Shown here: in pieces, positions 45,920-58,150 of the stretch
How the letters are laid out: each line of letters starts with the position of its first letter
Position numbering within the stretch: position 1 is the first letter of the stretch
From: Annona cherimola
Taxonomy: Eukaryota; Streptophyta; Magnoliopsida; Magnoliales; Annonaceae
Direction of reading: 5' to 3'
DNA: 64,000 bases
Assembly (NCBI GenBank): GCA_030490835.1
Contig: CM059973.1
Location: forward strand, 64,360,008-64,424,007
Notes under the pieces: model-generated
The model's input: only the letters and a program-made list of their open reading frames with translations
Told to the model about the DNA's origin: nothing
Databases searched by the model: none
Position numbers and translations under genes: made by a program

Positions 45920-48900
45920 ATTCTCCCCCTCAGCACCAACTTTCTTCTTTTCCTCTATTCTGTTTGTCACACCAATTTGACTTCTGAATTTTTCAAACTT
46001 TGCTCTAGTTAGCCCCTTAGTAAATATGTCTGCAACTTGATCTTCTGTGTTGATGTGCTTCATCTTGATTTCTCTGTGTAGCACTTTCTCTCGTTTAAAG
46101 TGATAATGTATTTCAACGTACTTGGTTCTGGCACGGAATACTGGGTTCTCTGCTAGGCGTATAGCAGACTCATTGTCGCAGTATAGGGGCATTGAATAAC
46201 CAGTAAGCTGGTGTAGATCTTTCATAAGCTGCATCAGCCACTTGGTTTCTTGTGCTGCCATAGCCGTTGCTCTATACTCTACTTCAGTAGTTGATAAAGA
46301 TACAGTCGGCTGTCTCTTGTTGCACCATGAGACTGTCGTTGTTCCAGATAAAATATGTATTCAGTGGTTGATCTCTTCGTGTCATAGTCTCCAGCATAAT
46401 CAGCATCATAGTACCCTGCTACCTCGCATATTGCATTCTTCTTATATAAAAGACCAAGGTTAATGGTTCCTTTTACGTACCTTAATATGCATCGAACTGC
46501 ATTTTGATGCGGCTTCCTTAGTTTCTCTATATAGCAACTTGCTATGCTGACAGCGAATGTTATCTCCAGTTGTGTAAGAGTTAGGTAGATTAAACTATCC
46601 ACTAGCTGCCGATACATCGTCGAATCCGCTAACTCTTGACCTTCTAGTGAGCATAGCATGATATTAGGCTCTATAGGTGTAGATATGGGCTTGCAGTCAA
46701 GCAGCTCATACTTCTTTAGTAAGTCTTGAGCGTACCTCTGCTGATATAGGAATATCCCTTCTTTTGTACGCTCAACTTCTAGTCCAAGAAAATGTTTCAA
46801 TTCTCCAAGGTCTTTCATCAGAAAATGAACTGAGAGGTTGACCTTGGTTTGATTGATCTCCCTTTCATCATCACCAGTAATGATGAGATCATCTACATAT
46901 ACTAGCAGTATTGCTAGCTTTCTATTTTTATTTTTCACCAATAGACTTGAGTCGGCTGGTGCAACAGAATAACCACTTTGTAGTAAGAATTCAGCAATCT
47001 TACCATACCACGCTTTCAGCGCCTGCTTTAGTCCATATAAGGTCTTTTTTAGCTTGCAAATGTACTCCGGATGGGTTGTGCTCTCGAACCCTCTGAGTTA
47101 CATCATATATATTTCTCGATCTAGTTCGCCATGGAGAAATGCATTCTTAACGTCCATTTGCCAGAGCTTCCATGACTTACGAGATGCAAGTGCCAGTAAT
47201 GCTCGAACTGTCGTAATCTTTGTCACTGGGCTAAATATTTCATCATAATCTAGCTCATACTTCTGAGAAAAACCACGTGCTACCAGCCAAGCTTTATATC
47301 TTTCGATTGATCCATCAAGCCGTAACTTTAATTTATACACCCATTTGCATGATATGAGTTGCACATCTCTCGGTTTTGGTACCAGGTCCCATGTCTCATT
47401 TTTCTTCAAGGCTTGAATTTCTTCTTCCATAGTCTTCCTCTAGTTTAGCCTATGGGATGCTTCCTCGTACGTGACTAGTTCTGCTTCTTCAATTGCTTCG
47501 AGCACTGCTGCATTAGAATATTTTGGATTTGGCTTCCGTTGTCTGTTAGATCACCGTGGAACAAGTCTTGCTTTTCTTGCTCATCAAACTCTTCGATCTG
47601 GCTCAGTCTTTCTTCTTCAATACTCCTGTGATGCACCCCTATTTGCCATGGGCTATCTGATTTTTTTAGTGACTTGGACTCCTCTCTACTTGGTGAGAGT
47701 TCGTCCTCCTCAATTGGCTCCTCTGTTGTCTGAGTTTGACTTGTCTCGATTCGCTCTTGCAGTCTTTCTTTTAACTGTTCTTCCATTTCATTGGAGTCAG
47801 GTAGTAAGACTGCCTGTGATGACCATCAAGATGATGCCTCATCGAAAATTACATTTCGTGTGACATAGCATCGGCCTGTGATTGGATTACAACATCTCCA
47901 ACCTTTTCTTTGGCTATCATAGCCAACAAATATACAGCGAATGACCTTTTGTCGAATTTACTACGGAGGTGGTCAGGAATAAATACATAGCAGACGCATC
48001 CAAACACACAGAAATGACTTATCGTTGGTTTGGTGCTCCGTAATTTCTCAAAAGGAGATATATACCCAAGTTTGGATTGAGGAAACCTATTTATGGCATG
48101 GGCAGCAGTCTTCATGCATTCAGCCGAAAATTTGGGTAGCACATTCTTGGCATGCAACATACTTCTGCATATCTCTGCCAAGTATCGATTTTTCCTTTCT
48201 GCCACTTCATTCTGTTGTGGCGTGTTTGGGCAAATTAGCTGTCAACGCATCTTACACCTTTGTAGATAATCTGAGAATTCAGTTGACGTATACTCTCCCT
48301 CATTGTCTGTGCGTAGGCATCATATTTTTCGGCATACTTTACTTTCTACTTTTTGTTTAAATTCTTTGAATTTAGTAAACGTCTCAGATTTTTCTTTCAT
48401 AAAATCAACATAGACATACCTTGAATAGTCATCGATGAAGGTTATTATGTACTGGTAGCCGCTAATGGATGGCTGCTTCACTTGTCCAAATACGTCTGAG
48501 TGTACTATCTCGAGAGGCACCTTGGTCTGAAATTTTGACTCCTCATACGGTAGTTGATGTGCCTTTCCGAACTGACATCCGACACATACCGTATCCTCTT
48601 GAATTTCTAGTTGGGGAAGACCTTTGAGCATAGACTTTTTCATCATTTGCTTTAGCTTATGATAGCTTACGTGTCCCAGCCGCGCATGCCATAAATCTGC
48701 AATTTCATTCTTCCTTATCTTATCTACGTATGTTGTCTGTGCAGACATCACATAGACGGACTCAAGCTGATACCCTTCCATGATCGACTCATTTGTTATT
48801 TTTAATTTAGGATATACCCTTACATTATTTGGGCCGAACACCACATAATTTCCAGAGGCGGTGAGTTGTGAGACAGATAATAAGTTTTTCTTCATACCTG

Positions 48901-50130
48901 GTACATGAAACACATTTTCCAATTGTACCTTCTATGAGTTGAACCGAGGGGTAAATATAGTCTTACCGATATGGGTGATGGGCAACTTCGAGATGTTAGC
49001 TGTTACGACTACTCGTCCTCCTTTGTACTCAGACGTACTGGTCAGCTTCTCATAGTCTCCTGTCATGTGATTGGAACATCCAGAATCGACAATTCAATCA
49101 TCATTATAGTTGATTAATTTTTTACTTACTGATATGAGAGTCGACTCCTCTTCTGTCTTGATAATGTAAGGTGCCGCAATCTCTTGGAGCTCTTCTATTG
49201 CAAAGGATGCTTGGAGATCCCATTCTTCTTCGTTATGGATAGAGGTCGCAGCATTTCCCTCTGCCCGCTTGAACCAGCAATCTCTAGCAAAGTGACCTCT
49301 TTTACCACAGTTGTAACATTGGTCCTTCTGCTGTCGGGATCTTTTCTCTCTTTTGTCTCCACTTTGATGAGCTCCCCCTTGCTGCGAGCTTTGTTCTTGC
49401 CGCCTCCTTTGCTAGCCTTCCTCTTGCTTTCTTGTGTTGCCTCCATTTGGCCTTGCAGCTACTTGATCTCTTCTTTGAAATTCTCTCCTTTTACTAAAGA
49501 GAGCATTCTCCTCCTCTTTTAGTGAAACTTTAGACATTTGTTTGTCTAAAGCTTCTTGGTTGGCTGAAATATTTTTCAACTCGGTTAGAATTAGTTCTTT
49601 GGCCCATCCATGAGTAGCAATGATGATCCCGTGGTATTCTGGCTTTAAGCCATAGATGATAATCCTCCTCATCCTAGTCTCAGAGATCAATTTTTCTGGG
49701 TCTAATTTTGAAATTTCTCTACAAAGAAATTTTACTTTGGAGAAATATTCACTTACTATCATATTCTGTTGCGAAATGGATAACAACTCATTTTCCAACT
49801 GCTGGAGCTTTTCATCATCTTTCCTCGTGTATAGTGCTGCGAGGGTTTCCCATGCCTCCTTGGGTGTTTTAGCATCCTTAATCTTCTGCAACAACTCGTC
49901 TTCAATAGTTACTGCTGGCACGTACATGGCATTGCCAGCTTTTATCTTCCACCTCTTCAATCTCTCGTCATCTATGGGTTGCGCAGTATTATTGCTGCAA
50001 ACTATATCCCACAGATCTTGACCAAGCAGATAAAACTACATACACAAACACCAAGTATTATAGTTGTTATAATTTAGCTTCTCAATAGAGCTTACCGAGG
50101 TAGAAATATCTGCCGTCGTGACTTGGTATG
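45917..50130 (-). pseudogene. Copia gag-pol polyprotein, broken
   Basis: Reading the minus strand from about 50130: gag (UBN2; FYLLGQDLWDIV, LLQKIKDAKTPKEAWETL) and a zinc knuckle, CYNCGKRGHFARDC. The protease has [10 protein letters not shown], preceded by TGA at 49094-49096 where Trp is expected. The GAG-pre-integrase segment ([18 protein letters not shown]) and integrase ([33 protein letters not shown] further on) follow. The reverse transcriptase (ETWDLVPKP, QMDVKNAFLHGEL, then [13 protein letters not shown]) and RNase H ([28 protein letters not shown]) complete it. Frame changes occur near 49440, 48330, 47850, 47100 and 46290, plus stops. It would encode all proteins for copying and integration but cannot do so now. 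Confidence 0.9.
45920..45934 (-). promoter_or_regulatory. Polypurine tract of the copia element
   Basis: On the minus strand GCTGAGGGGGAGAAT directly precedes the 3' LTR, the standard position for plus-strand priming. Confidence 0.75.
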
Positions 50131-50259
50131 CCCAACACTTTTCCAAGTAAGTTTGGTCCAAGACCAATCGACTTCACAGTCCCAGATTGCGCACGTGTAG
50201 AATCTCCTCGTATTTTGTCTAGCTGGTGTAGCCTTCACGAACCACGGTCCCCGACTCTT

Positions 50260-50272
50260 GGCTTTGATACCA
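50260..50272 (-). promoter_or_regulatory. Primer binding site, initiator Met-tRNA type
   Basis: On the minus strand TGGTATCAAAGCC lies two bases inside the 5' LTR end. It is complementary to the plant initiator Met-tRNA 3' end. Confidence 0.8.
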
Positions 50273-50274
50273 CT

Positions 50275-50689
50275 TGTTGAATAATGGATGGTCTAAAATA
50301 AAATATTATTTATAAAAATATTATAACAAAATAATACACCCAAAATAATTTGGACACTTTTAAGCTCCTACCTTTAATACTACCTACACTTGTCCTACAA
50401 GTATTCCCCTACTCACTTCCCTAAGCTCTCACTACCATCACTCCACTAGTACTCACCACACACACACACACACACACATCGAATATGAGTATGGCAAGGG
50501 GGGGCTGTCCCTTTATATAGCCATGCATCACCGAATATGGCATTTAATGCCATGGTCGATATTTTCAGCAAGTTCAGCTAAAGGAGATGGCTAGAAGAGT
50601 TTGGTATTCGGTGGCCATCAATGCTTGGTATAAAATATGGCTGCATTTATTGCAATCTGAAAAAATCCAGATTCGATGCTGCTTTTTCG
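50275..50689 (-). repeat. 5' LTR of the minus-strand copia element
   Basis: Partner of 45506-45919. It contains an AC dinucleotide run at about 50456-50478 that is shorter and altered in the other LTR. The last plus-strand base pair is CG instead of the CA seen in the partner, so the terminal dinucleotide is mutated. Confidence 0.9.
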
Positions 50690-50918
50690 CATAATTCCTA
50701 AAATGATCTTCAAGATTTGCTTTTTATGCTCCTACTTCCTTCAAACAACTAAAATATTTCAAAACAAAGTTATGATAAATAATTTTCATTTATAATTAAA
50801 TCCTAATCTCGTTCATAAAAAAAATCCTAATACCATTTTGCTGTCTCATGTTTGAGCTTAGAAGGGAATAATATTCTTCATGTAATAAAAAAAATCATAA
50901 TCTCATTTCATAAACATT

Positions 50919-51213
50919 AAGAGTGTGTTTGGGTAGACATATAACTTTTTAAAGTGAAACTTTTCAATATGAAATTTCTCTCTCCACAACTATCATATTT
51001 TTTTTAATTATTTCTTTACATTTTCCTATATGATTATCTTATTTTTCAATCATTTCTACACAACTACTTATACAACTAACCTATATATTTTAACTTTATT
51101 GTCTTTAGTCCTCATCATTATCCTTATCATATTACATTATTTTACATTATTTCAAAAACTTTTATACTAAGAATTTTTTATCAAAACTTTATCACTTCCC
51201 AAAACACACCCTA
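50919..51213. mobile_element. hAT-like MITE, family B
   Basis: The termini GAGTGTGTTTGGG and CCCAAAACACACCCT are inverted repeats. The internal sequence is the reverse complement of the copy at 11986-12270 (for example ATTTTAACTTTATTG against CAATAAAGTTAAAAT-like words). It is the best-preserved copy in the window. Confidence 0.65.
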
Positions 51214-52010
51214 AATGTTTCGTGTAATGTATACTCTTGCTTCTGCCTTACGTGCATCAATTTCTTTCTCCTTTCCTTACCAAGAACAACCTTTTCACCT
51301 GTCCTGGTGCCACTTAAGCCAACTGGGACTTTTAACTAGGCTATGCAATGGGGAACCAGATCATATGATTGATCTAATAAGAGCCATTATTTCATAAAAT
51401 TCATATATTCATTCATGCATCGATGTCATGCATCATTTGTATACATATAAATGCTTACTGTCAAAAAATATAGTAAATCGTTTTCGTAAATAAATACATC
51501 TGTTGCGTTTTTAACACCAGACGAAATCACAAAGTTGCAACAAAAATGTAAATAGTATATTTCTTAGGATGGCTAGCGTAGAAACACCATATTTCTTAGA
51601 GCTTTTACTTTTCTTGGTTCAACCCATCAGCACAGAACATTTTAGTGCTAAGGAAAGTTCTTGAAAAATAAAAAAATAAAATGACATCGAAGAGGAAAAT
51701 CACGTAGCAACAACATTTGCAGTGTGGCCAGACCATGGTGCTAAAATGCCTTGCGTCTAGCCTGGACTACGTTTGATTCTACTAATAAGGGGTCACAGTG
51801 GCGTTTTCACTTAGAATGGCCAAAACGAGTGTTGGACTGTTTAACACCAATCTTTCGGATACAAATAATATAAAAGCTACTCCATTTGGACAAGGGCGTT
51901 GGAACTCGTTGCACAAGTCTTCTTCCTGTTTTTCAAGGAAAACTCTAGAAATTTAAGCCCCGACACATTTTTACCTGATTGCCCTTGATAAAATAGAATT
52001 TTTCAAAAAT
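51214..52010. other. Intergenic DNA, nothing recognised
   Basis: Composition is closer to balanced than the surrounding AT-rich DNA. A few short frames have no recognisable content, and no splice or repeat boundary was found. Confidence 0.4.
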
Positions 52011-52793
52011 GGCATGTTTGGTAAAATTAAAAACTTTTTACACTAAAAATTTTCAATCTAAAACTTTTTATTCTATACAATTATCATATTTTTAAATTAT
52101 TTCTTCACGTCTTCCTGCACAACTTCCCAAATTTTTAATAATTTGTATATAATTAACTTATCTGTTTTAATTTTGCAATAAAAAATTTATTTATTTTAAG
52201 GAATTTTTGCAAATATGCCTATAAGATTTGACTAATATTGCATCAGTGTCCCTGAGTTTATCAAATTTGCAAATATGTCTATAAAGTTTGTATAAAATTG
52301 CAACTATGTCCTTTCCGTTAGGATGTCATTAGATTTTTATGTAAAATGACGATAATGCCCTTTAACTAAAGTAAAAAACTTTCAATTTTTTCAAATATTG
52401 TAGATATATTTGCTATTTCATTATTTTATATATTTTTATGTGTATTATTATCTTAGATATTTTTGCAAAAATGTTTACAATATTTTCAAAAGTTAAAGGC
52501 GTATAATTTAGTTTAAACAGCGTTATCGTCATTTTACATAAAAATTTAACAGCATCCTAAAGGAAGGGACACGGTCGCAATTTTATACAAATTTTATAGG
52601 CATATTTGCAAAATCGTCAAACTTAGAGACACAAATGCAATATTGGTCAAACCTTATAGGCGTATTTGCAAAAAATCTTTATTTTAATTTTATTCTCTTT
52701 GTTATCTATTATTATCCTTATCATTTCACATCATTACCTCATTTTAAAAACTTTGATATCTAAAAGTTTTATCACTTCTCAAATACATCCTAA
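52011..52793. mobile_element. hAT-like MITE, family B, split by a second MITE
   Basis: The two outer parts (52011-52199 and 52678-52793) together match family B, for example ATCATATTTTTAAATTATTT and AATTTTATTCTCTTTGTTAT. The termini are GCATGTTTGG and CAAATACATCC. It is interrupted by the Mutator-like unit at 52200-52677. Confidence 0.6.
52200..52677. mobile_element. Mutator-like MITE with 10-bp TSD, nested
   Basis: The long arms are inverted repeats (left GAATTTTTGCAAATATGCC, right reverse complement GATTTTTTGCAAATACGCC) extending about 150 bp on each side. They include AATATTGCAT and ATGACGATAA words. An exact 10-bp duplication TTTATTTTAA lies at 52190-52199 and 52678-52687. There is no gene. 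TSD size and long TIRs fit a Mutator-type (MULE) MITE. Confidence 0.8.
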
Positions 52794-53039
52794 GTTGCCA
52801 CGGAATTAGTCTAAAAGATGAGAAGGGTGGGGGGGGGCACTCATTTTAGAATCTTATTTTTCTCTGGGTCAGCTTCTATTGGTTTGGGTTTTGTTCTTCA
52901 AATTTCAAATAAGTCGATGGAGAAGGGGCTTGTCAATGTCTAGACAATGTATATACCTCAGTCCTTCCATGGCTGCGAGCTAGGGCTCTTTGTGCGCGAG
53001 TGATGAGTACTTTTTTTTTGATGAAAAGGATACACAGCC

Positions 53040-56000
53040 CTACGCCACTCCCCTTGCAGTTTGGAAAGGGATTGGGCAGGGAGGATCCTGGAATTCATTT
53101 CCCAAAAAATTATCTATACAGATTTTCCCCAAAATTTGTTGGGGAGGGTGATCCCACCAAAGATGATGATCAACAACAGAAAAGGACATAAAATCTGCTA
53201 AAGCATGGGCCGCTACGTTTCCTCGCCTGAGAACATGATGAACAGAAATGTGGGTGGCTCTGGAAAGCAAGCCATTGATTTCGTCAGTTATGACCCCCAC
53301 CGATGCACGAACGGGTTCATCAGCAGTCAAAAAGTTACAAAGAAGGAGAGAGTTTGTTTCGATGAGAATGCGCGAAAACGAGAGCTGGGTAGCCCACCTG
53401 ACTGCCAACAGAAAGGCATGGGCTTCCATGAGGAGGGGCTCCATGTTTCACCTTTGTCTCCATCCCTGAGCAGCGATGAAACACCCTCTAGAGTCCCTGA
53501 CAATCGCGGCAAAATCCATGGATAGTCTATCCCTGCTCTTCCTTGCGTCCACATTGATCTTGAAAGCTCCCCCTGGTGGTTTTGTCCATCGCGGCACCAG
53601 AATTCGGTCCAAATGACCCCCTTGGATGATGCCTTAGCTCACAAAAATTCCTCGTAGAATTCCTCGCCCCAATCTAAAGTTTCCTCGAAATCAGGGTCGG
53701 GTGCCCATCTCCTTAAAAGTGTTATGGAGATACCATACCCTCCAACAGCAAATGATGAACACAGCTAGGTCAGCAGACCTTTTTTTTGTGAGTTAGCGAT
53801 CTCAAAATTTCGTGAATCGAAAGCTGTTGAGAGGATGCCCCCGCCAGTCTTCTACAGCTTCCCCCACTGGACATACATCCTAGGAATAGGTGATCAATGT
53901 CTTCCGTCTCGGACCTGCAAAATAGACATAAGGAGTCCACAGCAATACCCCGATCACACAAATTCTGTAGTGTGGGTAAAACATTCTTGAACAGCCTCCA
54001 CCCAAAAATTTGCACTTTGCTAGGTAACATTGTTTGCCAAATAGCACGATAGAAGGCCGCATCATCAGGGTCCTCATCACCAGTACAAAGCATTCTGTAG
54101 GCAGATTTAACCGTAAACACACCATTTGGCTCATACTTCCAAAAGAGGCAATCAATCTCCACATTCGGGGATAGAGGGATAGAGGAGATAGCATGCCAGC
54201 TGTGCTCTCCCACCGCAGCCAGAATAAGATCCCTGTTCCAGGACCGCGCCTCTTCATTTATGAAATGGCTAACAGACACAATATCCGAGATAGTTAGCGG
54301 GAGGGGTCCGGCCTTTTGTAGCTTGGTGTCCGTCCACCTATCATTGAAAAAACTCACCCTTTCCCCGCTACCAATCCGCCACATACACCCGTTTTTGATT
54401 ACCTCTCTCGCCTTTAGAATACACCTCCATGTGAACAAATCGGATGGTTTCGTCTTGCAGGCCCATATATCATCGCATGGGAAATACCTCGCTTTTAGAA
54501 CCCTTGAGCACAATGAGTCGGTAGTAGTAGATAATCTCCAGACTTGTTTTGCCAGAAGGGCAAGATTGAATTTATGTATGTCTCTGAAACCAAGGCCTCC
54601 CGACAACTTTGAGGTGCACATGTCTTTCCACGATACCCAACTCATCTTCCGTTTGTTTCCGTTTTCGCCCCACCAAAATCTACTCAGTAGACCATTAATG
54701 TCATTACATAGCGATTTAGGGAGCAAAAATATGCTCATGGTGTATGTCGGGATGGCTTGGGCAACAACCTTGATCAGAACCTCTTTCCCACCCCAGGAAA
54801 GCAATCTTCCTTTCCATCCCTGAATTCTTTGCCAGATGCGTTCTTTAAGTCCTTTAAACAACCCCCTTTTTGATATGCTAAGCCAAGCCGGTAATCCAAG
54901 ATAATGGTGAAGTTCCTGACCCGATGAGCCAAGCATTTACATAATCATCTCTTTGTTATTGACTCCCACATTAGGACTGAAGAAAACCGAGGTTTTGCTG
55001 ACGTTTATCATCTGTCCCGACGCAACAGCATACCGCCTGAGGATGGTCATGAGGTTTCTGGTATCCTGCCATGTGGCCCGAACAAAGATGATGGCATCAT
55101 CTGCAAAAAAGAGGTGAGAGAGAGTAGGCCCCCGAGGGTTTATCCTGATTCCATGAATGCCTCCCTGTGCTACCTCATTAGATATGAGAGCAGATAGACC
55201 TTCAGCACAAAGAATGAATAAGTACGGAGACAGAGGGTCACCTTGCCTGATTCCCCTTGAAGGTTTGAAGAGTCTCGATTTGAATCCATTAATATTCACC
55301 CGGTATTGAACTGTGGTGACACACATCATAATCCAGTTTATCCAAGTGGGACTGAAGTTCATAGCTTTCATGATGTGCAGTAGGAATGGCCATTCCACTC
55401 TATCATAAGCTTTTGACATGTCCAACTTTATAGCCATCTCCCGCTTGTTCCCCTTCTTTCGCCTTCGTAGTGTATGAATTGCTTCATAGGCAACCAGCAT
55501 ATTGTCAGTGATCAGTCGTCCTGGGACAAAAGCACTTTGTTGTTCACATATAATATCCTGGAGAGTTGTCTTGAGTCGGTTTGCAAGGACCTTTGCCAAT
55601 ATCTTGTAAACAACATTGCATAAGCTTATGGGTCTGAACTGAGATAAACTTTTTGCTACAAAGCCTTTGGGGATCAATATGAGGGTGGTGGAGTTTAGAT
55701 CCTGAAGAAGACCCCGTTGAGAAGCCATATCTTCCCCCTCCATGAACTGTTTACACTATTGGAATACATCCTGTCCCACCGTCGACCAATGTGCCTGGAA
55801 AAACCCGGCAGACATCCCATCCGGACCTGGGGCTTTTGTGGGACCCATAGATTTAACCGCCCTTGTAACCTCCTGAAAATCCAAAGATCTGGTAAGTGAT
55901 CGCCTTTGCTGCTCGGAGATTTTCCTAGTGATAAGGTCATCGATCCATGTAGGCTCGCCTGGGTCAGAAGAGGAAAAAATATTTGAGAAATAATCCACTG

Positions 56001-57178
56001 CCAGTTCTCGAATTTTATCTTGTTCCTGAACCCATAGTCCATTTGAATCTTGAAGGGCATCAATATGGTTTACCCTTCTTCTATTGGATGCCATTTGGTG
56101 GAAAAAGCCCGTGTTTTTATCACCTTCTTTGAGCCAATGCGTCTTTGCTCGTTGTCTCCATAATCGCTCTTCATCCTCCAACAGGAGATTGATTTGGAAT
56201 TTGAGCCTTCTCACATCATCGTCCCTCTGATCAGTTGGATGATGGTTGAGTAAAGATGCGAGCTTCTTTTGTCGTTCCTCAATGTTTTTTTTTTAGGTTT
56301 CCTCTCCTCTGCCGGTTCCAGTTAGACAGTGCAGCACCGCAAGCCTTGAGTTTCCACCTTAAGAGTTCGCCCCGTTGGGTAATTATGCGTGGTGCCGATG
56401 TCCAGACATTTTGAATAATATGGTGTGTCTCTTTGTCTCTAGCCCAGAAAGTTTCATATCTGAACTCCTTCGGGGGCTTCCGTTGGCCATGTTTAGTGTC
56501 CAAAATCGTTAAGATTGGGCAGTGGTCCGAAGTAGAGGCCGGTAGGTGAATAACCTTTGCAAAAGGAAATAGGTTCATCCAACTAGGGGTGGATAGTCCC
56601 TTATCCAGTCGAGCTTCGACCCTTTGAGTTCCCCTTCTGTTGTTTGTCCATGTCATAGCCGCCCCAACAAAGCCAAGATCCATCAGGTTGCAATTGTCCA
56701 TTGTGTCGCAGAAGTTGTCCATTTGGTTTTGGGAGCGAATTCTTCGACTAACATATTCCGAGGGGCCCATTACCTCGTTAAAGTCCCCCATAACAATCCA
56801 TGGCCGGTCATCTAGCTCGCTCAGATGCTTGAGGATATGCCATCCTTGATGTCGACGGTGTGTCTTAGGGTGACCATAAAAGCCTGTAAATCTCCACTCG
56901 TGGATAAACACATCAATATGGTGGGAGGAATAACTTTTGATGTTAGCTGGGTAGTCGTTATTCCATAGCAATGCCAGTCCCCCCCTTCTATCCTCCGGGT
57001 CGATGGAACAACAGCTATCGTATTTCAGTTTTCGTCTAATTCCCTCCATTTCCTTTGTGGTCCACTTAGTTTCACTGAGGAAAAGTAGACGGGGAGCTTT
57101 CTTCCTGACCATGTCCAGGAGACACTGAATTGCACGTGGGTTCCCAAGCCCACGGCAATTCCATGCTAAGATAGTCAT
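53040..57178 (-). pseudogene. LINE ORF2, several stops and frameshifts
   Basis: From the ATG at 57178 the endonuclease is well preserved (LFLSETKWTTK with the active-site Glu, MGDFNEVM, TSDHCPIL). A frameshift at an A run near 56285 leads to the next frame (NLLLEDEERLWRQRAKTHW). A TAG at 55756 sits where Trp of WC-DFM is expected, and a TAA at 54937 follows. The reverse transcriptase (LDMSKAYDRVEW, GIRQGDPLSPYLF, LFFADDAIIF) lies between these. The zf-RVT part follows (FWWGE, CLFCRSETEDIDHLFLGC), then a second A-run frameshift near 53780 and further breaks. The RNase H remains (53040-53444, METLLMEAH-type start, VLRRGN). Here the RNase H Asp of ETDS is changed to Asn (ETNS). Confidence 0.88.
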
Positions 57179-57418
57179 ATCAATTGAGGCAGGGCTGAGA
57201 GCCCGCCTCAGCCACTGCCTCATCCATAATGGTCTCCTCTACCTTCCTTATCCTCTTGGGGGTGTTTTGGTGTTCATTTTGGTCAGCTAGTAAACCCCTC
57301 TTGGTAGGTTTCCCCCCATTACCCCCCCTTGACAGACACTTGGGAATTTCATTCAGTCCCCTTGCCCTCCTTTTCCATCTTCCTCCTCTTCCATGCTCCC
57401 TGTTCCTTCCCCATAGCT
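57179..57418 (-). pseudogene. LINE ORF1 C-terminal remnant
   Basis: The minus strand before the ORF2 ATG reads as an acidic tail ending MDEAVAEAGSQPCLN, comparable with the ORF1 end SEAAAGESPQARLH at 6475-6516. The zinc knuckle and the rest of ORF1 are missing through 5' truncation. Confidence 0.55.
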
Positions 57419-57433
57419 GAGTGATGAGTACTT

Positions 57434-57871
57434 GGATCTAAATTTGTCCGTACTTAATTGAATATTCTTTCTGTCTTCTGTTTCCGCGCCGTAAGCTATC
57501 TGTTGCAATTTATTTTTATAATTTTTCCTTTGAATAATTAAAATTTGAAATAAAATTATTTAAATTCATACATACTTCTTTCATTGAATACATAATTTTG
57601 GCAGTTATGCACCGATTTTATTTGATTGATGCATTTTTCATTTGAGCTTGCTTGCTGAATCTGCAGTTTGTAGAATTTGATTGTGAAAATGCCCAAAGAG
57701 TACATGCGGTTGGAACTCGGCTTGAATCTTCAGCAAATACCTACTGAATCTTACCACAAAGGCTTTTAAACCAAACCATTTCACTATGTTGATTTTGCAT
57801 TATTTTCAGATGACGCATATATATGTAAAGGCATGATTATATACAATATATTGTATATATACCTAAGTTAA
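57434..57871. other. Flank between LINE and MITE
   Basis: It continues the sequence that the LINE interrupted at 52997. No gene is recognised. Confidence 0.35.
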
Positions 57872-58150
57872 AATATTCATTCTTTTATTTTATTTTTCAA
57901 TTTTTTTTGTACAAACTTGTTTTGCTAAGTGTATTTAATCTATGTACTAAGTTTTTCATTTTACAATAATTTTACATATTTATTTTTTAAAAAAATTAAG
58001 TTTTTTAAGGGGTGAAAATGACCTATATTCAAAAATAAAAAATATATAAAAATATTGAAAAATGGAAAAACTTGGTGTATAGATTAAATATACTTAGCAA
58101 AACAAGTCTACGAAGAAAATCAAAAAATGAAATAAAATAAAAATGAATAT
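57872..58150. mobile_element. Foldback MITE, family A, third full copy
   Basis: The arms are inverted: AATATTCATTCTTTTATTTT on the left, and ATAAAATAAAAATGAATATT on the right. They carry the family core with AAATGG and TATAGATTAAATATACTTAG. Confidence 0.65.

Larger units (their letters stand above)
45506..50689 (-). mobile_element. Full-length Ty1/copia retrotransposon, inactive
   Basis: Two direct LTRs (45506-45919 and 50275-50689) flank a gag-protease-integrase-RT-RNase H region read on the minus strand. The 5-bp TSD CATAA flanks the element (45501-45505 and 50690-50694). The Met-tRNA primer site and the polypurine tract are in the expected places. The domain order (integrase before RT) makes it Ty1/copia. 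The two LTRs differ at roughly one site in ten by eye, and the coding region has several stops and frameshifts, so the insertion is old. Confidence 0.93.
53013..57418 (-). mobile_element. LINE, same family, truncated within ORF1
   Basis: It is flanked by a 15-bp direct repeat GAGTGATGAGTACTT (52998-53012 and 57419-57433). The minus-strand 3' end has a short A tail (plus-strand T tract 53012-53019). It runs from within the 3' part of ORF1 (57418) through ORF2. At 4.4 kb it is shorter than the 6-kb copy because its 5' end is missing. Confidence 0.9.

Noticed and set aside
47471..47863. Plus-strand frame of 130 codons inside the copia element
   Set aside because: Antisense to integrase/RT linker of the minus-strand polyprotein; no recognisable content.
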